The notes under the pieces were generated by a model. It searched no databases. It saw nothing but the letters and a program-made list of their open reading frames with translations, and was not told the DNA's origin. From the NCBI GenBank assembly GCA_039649115.1, contig JBBWZQ010000122.1:1-18855 (forward strand): a stretch of DNA of 18,855 nucleotides, given 5' to 3'. This document shows, piece after piece, positions 13,642 to 18,855 of the stretch (the stretch's first letter is position 1; each line of letters begins with the position of its first letter). Source of the stretch: DATEJJ01 sp039649115 (GTDB taxonomy: Bacteria > Actinomycetota > Actinomycetes > Mycobacteriales > Micromonosporaceae). A program made the position numbers and the translations under genes.

Positions 13642-14097
13642 ATGCAGGCACGCATGAGGAACCCCGCGATGATCATTTCCGACGCCCTGCCGGCCATCCA
13701 GGCCGTGTTCCAGGCGACCAAGAATGGCGGTGTACCGGAAGCGACGCTGGAGCTGGTCCACCTGCGAGTCAGCCAGCTCAACGGCTGCAGCGCCTGCGTC
13801 GATTCCGGCGCGCGCAGCGCCAGGAAGGCCGGCGAGAGCGAGGAGCGGCTCTGGGCGCTGTCCGCCTGGCGGGAGGCGCCGTACTTCACCGACGCGGAAC
13901 GGGCGGCCCTGGCCCTGGCCGAGGCGGCGACCCGGCTGAGCGACCGTGCAGACCCGGTGCCGGACGAGGTCTGGCAACCGGCCGTCCGGCACTACGGCGA
14001 GGAGCAGCTCGCCGCCCTGATCCTCATGATCGCCGTCACCAACCTGTTCAACCGCCTCAACGCCACCACGAAACAGGTCGCGGGTGCCTGGAGCTGA
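13642..14097 (+). CDS. Carboxymuconolactone decarboxylase / AhpD-like protein with an altered active site
   Basis: 151 residues of the all-helical CMD/AhpD fold. PEATLELVHLRVSQLNGCSAC is the family core, with the redox pair C49 and C52. In AhpD-like members the second Cys is followed four residues later by a proton-relay His (CxxCxxxH); here that position is G56 (CSACVDSGARSARKAG). The residue is read directly from the DNA (GATTCCGGC). The protein may therefore have lost peroxidase activity or use another base. FTDAERAALALAEAATRL and LAALILMIAVTNLFNRLNAT complete the fold. The ATG at 13642 follows GAGAGGA by 8 nt; an in-frame GTG at 13621 would add seven residues. It is divergent from the second ECF41 gene and has an ECF41-type promoter. 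Confidence 0.88.
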   Translation: MQARMRNPAMIISDALPAIQAVFQATKNGGVPEATLELVHLRVSQLNGCSACVDSGARSARKAGESEERLWALSAWREAPYFTDAERAALALAEAATRLSDRADPVPDEVWQPAVRHYGEEQLAALILMIAVTNLFNRLNATTKQVAGAWS

Positions 14098-14153
14098 GAA
14101 TTCGTTGCCGTCGTCCGTTAGCATCGATCTTGCACAGGAGGGAGGTTCCCACG

Positions 14154-14609
14154 ATGACGGAGCCGCCGCGCAGCCCGCACCAGCGCAAGCAGGACGCCCT
14201 TGCCCGGCTGTCGCGCGACGTCGACGCGTGGGTGGCCACCGCCGGTGTCGACGGCACGCCCTACCTGGTGCCGTTGTCCTTCCTGTGGGACGGCGGGGCG
14301 CTGCTGATCTCCACGCCCGCCACCAGCCCGACCAGCCGCAACCTGCAGACCACCGGCAAGGTCCGGATCGGCATCGGGCCGACCCGTGACCTGCTGCTCA
14401 TCGAGGGAACCGTGACGGCGTACGCCGCCACCGACATCCCCGACGACCTCGGTGACGCCTTCGCCACCAAGACCGGCTTCGACCCGCGCCGCCTCGTCAG
14501 CCCCTATCTCTACTTCCGCGTCCAGCCGCAGCGGCTGCAGGCGTGGCGCGAGGCCAACGAACTGCGGGGCCGCGACCTCATGCACGACGGACGCTGGACG
14601 GTCGCCTGA
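14154..14609 (+). CDS. PPOX-family (pyridoxamine 5'-phosphate oxidase-like, FMN/F420-binding split barrel) protein
   Basis: 151 residues. The split beta-barrel pattern is visible: AWVATAGVDGTPYLVPLSFL, then ALLISTPATSPTSRNLQTTG, then KVRIGIGPTRDLLLIEGTVT, and a helical C-terminal part with the SPYLYFRVQPQRLQAWREA motif. This resembles actinobacterial PPOX proteins that bind flavin, F420 or heme; cofactor and substrate cannot be assigned. The ATG at 14154 is chosen over a TTG eight codons upstream because AGGAGGGAGG lies 8 nt before it. It starts 56 bp after the AhpD-like gene, on the same strand, so read-through from the ECF41-type promoter is possible; a TTAGCAT box at 14118-14124 may give it its own promoter. 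Confidence 0.85.
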   Translation: MTEPPRSPHQRKQDALARLSRDVDAWVATAGVDGTPYLVPLSFLWDGGALLISTPATSPTSRNLQTTGKVRIGIGPTRDLLLIEGTVTAYAATDIPDDLGDAFATKTGFDPRRLVSPYLYFRVQPQRLQAWREANELRGRDLMHDGRWTVA

Positions 14610-14621
14610 CCGGCGCCGGGT

Positions 14622-14627
14622 TAGGCT
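14622..14627 (+). promoter_or_regulatory. TAGGCT -10 box of a leaderless promoter (coiled-coil gene)
   Basis: TAGGCT ends 6 nt before the ATG at 14634 with no Shine-Dalgarno. It lies in the 24-bp gap after the PPOX-family gene, which suggests a transcript separate from that gene. Confidence 0.45.
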
Positions 14628-14633
14628 GCCGGC

Positions 14634-15701
14634 ATGTCGGGCAGCGAACCAGACGCGGGTACCACCCGGCCGTGTGTCTACTGTGGACGACCGGTACCGC
14701 AGCGCGGCAGCGCGGGCCGGCCGTTCCGGTACTGCCGGGACAACGACGGCGCGTGCCAGCGCAGCGCGCGTACCAGCCGGATGCGCGAGCGCAGCGCACC
14801 CGGCCTGGCCGGCCAGGTGGCGCGCAGCTGGGAACTGGTCGAGCGGCTGGAGCTGGTCGCCGGCACGCTCGCCGACGCGCTGCACGCCGAGCTGAGCCCG
14901 GCCGGGGTGGAGCGGCAGGCGGCGGCGGTGCGCGCGGAGGCGGCCAGCCACGTGGCGGCGGCGCACACCGAACGGGACGAGGCGCGGCGCGAGGCGGAGA
15001 CGGCGCGGGCCACGGCGGCCCGGCTGCGCGACGAGGCCGCGGCCACCGCGGCGCGCCTCGCGGAACTGGGCGACGAGCTGTCCGCCGCGCGGCGGGAGCA
15101 GGCCGCGGCGCAGCAGGCCGCCCGGGAGGCCACGGCCGCGCGGGAGCAGGCACAGGCGCAGGCGGCGAGCCAGCGGGCGCTGCGCGAGGAGGCACAGGCG
15201 CAGCGGGACCGGGTCCGCGCGGACCGCGACGAGCTGCGCGCCCAGCGGGACGCGGCGCGCACCCAGCTGGAGAAGGTGACCGCCGAGCGGGACGCGGCAC
15301 GCCAGGCGGCGACGCGTACGGCCGGGGAGCGCGACGGGCTGCGTGCCGAGCTGGCCGCGGCGCGGGCCGAGCGCGACGCACAGGCCCAGCTGGTACGCGA
15401 CGCCGGACGGGCGGCGGACACGGCCCGGCGCGGGTACGAGCAGGCGGTCTGGGAACGGGACGCGGCCCGCGAGGCGGCCACCCGCGCCGGTACCGAGGCC
15501 CGGACGGCCCGCGAGGAGCACACCGTGGCCGTCGAGCGGGTCGGGGCGCTGGATGCGGCGCTGGCGGCCGCCCGGCGGGAGCTGGCCGCGAGCCAGGCGC
15601 AGGTGTCCGGGCTGACCACGCAGGTCACCAACCTCAGCGCCGCGCTGGCGCAGCTCGCACCGCCGGCCCCCGCCACCGAGCCGGTCCCCAGCCCCACCTG
15701 A
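14634..15701 (+). CDS. Zinc-finger/coiled-coil protein, function unknown
   Basis: 355 residues. The N-terminus has four cysteines, C14, C17, C34 and C41, in PCVYCGRPVPQ and FRYCRDNDGACQRSAR, resembling the CxxCG...YC...C zinc-ribbon found at the start of many actinobacterial proteins. After a conserved-looking segment (RSAPGLAGQVARSWELVERL, about 53-75) nearly all of residues 90-335 is an unbroken Ala/Arg/Glu/Gln-rich coiled coil with heptad-like spacing, ending in a short Pro-rich tail (APATEPVPSPT). No membrane helix or enzyme motif is seen. It may be a rod-like DNA-binding or scaffolding protein, comparable in architecture to KfrA-type proteins, but no function is assigned. The gene is convergent with the lectin gene, and its last codons lie in the first copy of a 59-bp tandem duplication. 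Confidence 0.85.
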   Translation: MSGSEPDAGTTRPCVYCGRPVPQRGSAGRPFRYCRDNDGACQRSARTSRMRERSAPGLAGQVARSWELVERLELVAGTLADALHAELSPAGVERQAAAVRAEAASHVAAAHTERDEARREAETARATAARLRDEAAATAARLAELGDELSAARREQAAAQQAAREATAAREQAQAQAASQRALREEAQAQRDRVRADRDELRAQRDAARTQLEKVTAERDAARQAATRTAGERDGLRAELAAARAERDAQAQLVRDAGRAADTARRGYEQAVWERDAAREAATRAGTEARTAREEHTVAVERVGALDAALAAARRELAASQAQVSGLTTQVTNLSAALAQLAPPAPATEPVPSPT

Positions 15702-15792
15702 GGTGCGTCAGGCCAGCGCCCACTGCTGGGCGGACCGAGCCGGTCCCCAGCCCCACCTGAGGTGCGTCAGGCCAGTGCCCACTGCTGGGCGG
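15675..15792. repeat. 59-bp tandem duplication spanning the ends of two convergent genes
   Basis: Copies 15675-15733 and 15734-15792 are identical except for C15717/T15776. Each copy contains the last eight codons and stop of the coiled-coil gene and, on the other strand, the last codons and stop of the lectin gene (AQQWALA then stop). Each gene uses its near copy, so both proteins stay intact and the whole gap is duplicated material. The single difference is silent for the lectin frame (GCA in the used copy, GCG in the other). Confidence 0.95.
15697..15731. terminator. Possible bidirectional stem-loops at the convergent junction (repeated at +59)
   Basis: CCTGA/TCAGG around GGTGCG (15697-15712) brings the two stop codons together, and GCCCA/TGGGC around CTGC (15718-15731) follows. 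Both are present again in the second copy of the duplication. The stems are only 5 bp, so a terminator role is tentative. Confidence 0.25.
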
Positions 15793-16477
15793 ACGAGCCG
15801 TTGCAGTGGTACTGCTGCAGCCTGGTGCCGGCCTTCCTGCTGCGCCCCGGCACGTCCAGGCACTTGCCGCTGCCGACGGCCACCAGGGTCACGCCGCCGG
15901 CCGCCGCGGTCACCTGCCACTGCTGGTTGGCGCCGCCGTTGCAGGACCACTGCTCCACCTTCGCCTTGTCGTCGGTGCTGCCCCCGAAGACGTCGAGGCA
16001 CTTGCCGCTCGCCGCGTTGACCAGCGTGACCGCGCCACCCGGGGCGGCCACCTGGCGCCAGCGCTGGCTGTCCGCGCCGGTGCAGTCCGCCTGCACCGCG
16101 GCGGCGCCCTCCGCGTCCTGCCGGTTGTCGACGTCGAGACACAGCCCGGTCTTCACGGTGCGGACGGTCACCGGGCCGCCGCCCACCCCGGTGGCCGCCG
16201 GCGAACCCGGCGTGGTGCCGGTCGAGCCGGGCGCCGCCGGGCTCGGCACCCCGGAGGCGGGTGCGCCGGCCGGCGGGGCGGTGCCGGCCGCGCCGGCCGG
16301 GGCGCCGGTACCCGCCCCGCCGTGCCAGACCAGCATGACCGTGGCGAAGACCACCGCGGCGGCGAGGAAGGCCAGCGCGGCCGGGACGAGCCAGCCGTCC
16401 GGGTGGGCGGGGTGGGTAGCCATGTCGGTATCGTGCCCGATGCCGCCGCCGCGTGGCGGGACTGGTCGGGTGGTCAC
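15767..16477 (-). CDS. Membrane-anchored ricin-type beta-trefoil lectin (RICIN/CBM13-like)
   Basis: 236 residues. A short cytoplasmic N-terminus leads into one transmembrane helix at about 29-51 (WLVPAALAFLAAAVVFATVM), then a Gly/Ala/Pro/Thr-rich linker (52-100), then a single beta-trefoil domain. The three QxW repeats are QRW 138-140, QQW 185-187 and QQW 231-233, with the paired CLDV motifs and cysteines at each lobe. It should sit on the outer face of the membrane and bind carbohydrate; no catalytic domain is attached. The GTG at 16477 has GGGAG about 8 nt upstream and overlaps an upstream frame by 4 bp (GTGA); an in-frame ATG at 16423 is an alternative. The 3' end lies in the second copy of the 59-bp duplication. 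Confidence 0.88.
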   Translation of the reverse strand: MTTRPVPPRGGGIGHDTDMATHPAHPDGWLVPAALAFLAAAVVFATVMLVWHGGAGTGAPAGAAGTAPPAGAPASGVPSPAAPGSTGTTPGSPAATGVGGGPVTVRTVKTGLCLDVDNRQDAEGAAAVQADCTGADSQRWRQVAAPGGAVTLVNAASGKCLDVFGGSTDDKAKVEQWSCNGGANQQWQVTAAAGGVTLVAVGSGKCLDVPGRSRKAGTRLQQYHCNGSSAQQWALA

Positions 16478-16605
16478 CGAGCGTGCTCCCGCGCGGTGTA
16501 GCGCGGCGCGCCGCGGGCGAAGCGGGCCGGGCCGAACAGCGCCAGCCGCCGGGCGGCCGGCACCTCCCCGTGCAGCGCGGCGGCGATCAGGCTACGGCAA
16601 CTACT
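16474..16605 (-). pseudogene. Startless high-GC3 reading frame coupled to the lectin gene (possible remnant or unannotated small gene)
   Basis: The minus-strand frame ending at TGA 16476-16474 overlaps the lectin GTG by 4 bp. Its last 39 codons all end in G or C except one, just like real genes here, and read LIAAALHGEVPAARRLALF and GPARFARGAPRYTAREHAR. Upstream of about 16605 codon use becomes random, and there is no ATG, GTG or TTG at that border. I do not recognise the sequence. It may be the tail of a gene whose front was replaced by the divergent AidB-like gene, or a short gene with an unusual start. Confidence 0.3.
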
Positions 16606-16624
16606 GACTGGTAACCGGAGCTGG

Positions 16625-16630
16625 CAGACT
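16625..16630 (+). promoter_or_regulatory. Possible -10 box (CAGACT) of a leaderless promoter (AidB-like gene)
   Basis: CAGACT ends 6 nt before the ATG at 16637. It differs from TAGACT at one position and keeps the A and final T. GAGCGG before the ATG is a poor ribosome site, so a leaderless start is an option. Confidence 0.25.
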
Positions 16631-16636
16631 GAGCGG

Positions 16637-18322
<1,686 letters not shown>

Positions 18323-18324
18323 CG

Positions 18325-18367
18325 ACTGCCTCTTAAACGGCGTACCAGCTGGGTAGCTAGAGGCAGT
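18325..18367 (+). terminator. Stem-loop after the AidB-like gene
   Basis: ACTGCCTCT (18325-18333) and AGAGGCAGT (18359-18367) are perfect 9-bp inverted arms starting 2 nt after the stop codon. The 25-nt interior contains TACCAGCTGGGTA, which can fold on itself. The position strongly suggests a terminator or 3'-end structure, although no T-run follows. Confidence 0.5.
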
Positions 18368-18427
18368 ACGCATCATCTACCGGCTACCCTTGCATGCACG
18401 GCGGGCGACGTCCGGGCGACCGGCACG

Positions 18428-18453
18428 GGAATCGTCACCGCAGCCGTGTCGTT
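18428..18453 (+). promoter_or_regulatory. SigR/SigH-type promoter of rbpA
   Basis: GGAAT (18428-18432, preceded by another G), then exactly 18 nt, then GTT (18451-18453). This is the full consensus of promoters used by the thiol-oxidative-stress sigma factor SigR of Streptomyces (SigH in mycobacteria). The Streptomyces coelicolor rbpA gene is known to belong to the SigR regulon. Transcription would begin near 18460, about 35 nt before the ATG. Confidence 0.75.
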
Positions 18454-18494
18454 ACACCAAGGACCACCAGACAACCCGAAGGGGAAAGCCGAAC

Positions 18495-18842
18495 ATGGGC
18501 GAGCGCATGCTGCGCGGGAGCCGCCTCGGAGCCGTCAGCTACGAGTCCGACCGCAACACCGAGCTGGCTCCGCGACAGACCCGCGAGTACCTCTGCGCAC
18601 GGGGCCACCAGTTCGAGGTGCCCTTCGCCGTTGACGCGGAGGTCCCGATCACCTGGGAATGCAAGTTCGACGGCACCGTCGCACGACTCGTGGACGGCAC
18701 CGAACCGGAGCAGAAGAAGAGCAAGCCACCCCGTACCCACTGGGACATGCTGCTGGAACGGCGCAGCATCGCGGAGCTGGACGACATCCTGGCCGAGCGC
18801 CTGGAGGAGGTACGCACCCGCCGCGGCCGCGCCTCCGCCTGA
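18495..18842 (+). CDS. rbpA: RNA polymerase-binding transcription factor RbpA
   Basis: 115 residues, the normal RbpA size. It stabilises the principal sigma factor on RNA polymerase and promotes open-complex formation; the family is actinobacterial. The N-terminal tail MGERMLRGSRLGAVSYESDR and NTELAPRQ is nearly the family consensus. The core domain (about 29-68) has C34, H38 and C56, candidate ligands of a Zn-binding RbpA of the Streptomyces sort; D59 stands where a second CxxC cysteine might be expected. A basic linker (EQKKSKPPR) leads to the sigma-interacting domain THWDMLLERRSIAELDDILA at about 81-108. The ATG at 18495 follows AAGGGGAA by about 8 nt. The SigR-type promoter links it to thiol stress. 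Membership is certain; zinc binding is inferred. Confidence 0.97.
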   Translation: MGERMLRGSRLGAVSYESDRNTELAPRQTREYLCARGHQFEVPFAVDAEVPITWECKFDGTVARLVDGTEPEQKKSKPPRTHWDMLLERRSIAELDDILAERLEEVRTRRGRASA

Positions 18843-18846
18843 TCCC

Positions 18847-18852
18847 TTGACA
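18847..18852 (+). promoter_or_regulatory. Possible -35 box (TTGACA) at the window end
   Basis: A perfect TTGACA lies 5 bp after the rbpA stop. The matching -10 would be beyond the window, so this is only a pointer to a possible downstream promoter. Confidence 0.2.
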
Positions 18853-18855
18853 TCC

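Overview
The window is very GC-rich (third codon positions almost all G or C) with compact genes on both strands, GTG starts and actinobacterial families (RbpA, SigJ-like ECF41 sigma factors, NarL-type two-component genes, a UMF1 transporter, GT87). This points to a high-GC actinobacterium, most likely of the Micromonosporaceae type. The genus is an inference; there is no rRNA to fix it. No rRNA, tRNA, CRISPR array or intact insertion sequence was seen.

Layout. 1-1193 (-): Hsp70-like ATPase cut by the window edge. 1268-3406 (+): glycerophosphodiester phosphodiesterase and UMF1-type MFS transporter, an operon-like pair. 3399-4322 (-): solitary tyrosine recombinase, overlapping the transporter tail to tail. 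4567-5022 (-): YbjQ-family protein. 5290-6465 (+): GT87 membrane mannosyltransferase-like protein. 6496-7377 (-): first ECF41 sigma factor, with a frameshifted stump of an NAD(P)-binding epimerase gene on its other side (7472-7616). 7594-8337 (-): multi-spanning membrane protein, divergent from a histidine kinase and response regulator (8495-10266, +). 10301-11125 (-): phosphotransferase. 11307-12047 (-): two-domain VOC protein. 12048-12685: gene-free region rich in inverted repeats, including a perfect 24-bp-arm hairpin. 12686-13564 (-): second ECF41 sigma factor, divergent from a carboxymuconolactone decarboxylase/AhpD-like gene (13642-14097, +). 14154-14609 (+): PPOX-family flavoprotein. 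14634-15701 (+): zinc-finger/coiled-coil protein. 15767-16477 (-): membrane-anchored ricin-type lectin. 16637-18322 (+): AidB-like acyl-CoA dehydrogenase. 18495-18842 (+): rbpA.

How the parts fit. The most informative theme is stress and redox regulation. Two paralogous ECF41 sigma factors lie about 5 kb apart. Each region carries a TGTCACA-like box, 16 nt, then CGTC: one box pair faces the first sigma gene, the other faces the AhpD-like gene. The partner of the first sigma factor is a wreck, and the partner of the second lacks the usual His after its CxxC. rbpA is preceded by a perfect GGAAT-N18-GTT element, the SigR/SigH thiol-stress promoter signature. The kinase/regulator pair has a 7-bp-arm inverted repeat just upstream of its promoter and probably controls itself and/or the divergent membrane protein.

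A second theme is leaderless expression: at least five genes have TAGGGT or a close variant exactly 6-7 nt before the start codon and no Shine-Dalgarno. A third is small structural change: a 59-bp tandem duplication covering both gene ends at a convergent junction, short tandem repeats in three intergenic regions, and two startless high-GC3 reading frames that look like gene remnants. No clearly new multi-gene system could be shown. The paired ECF41 loci and the zinc-finger/coiled-coil plus lectin pair are the best candidates for further work.
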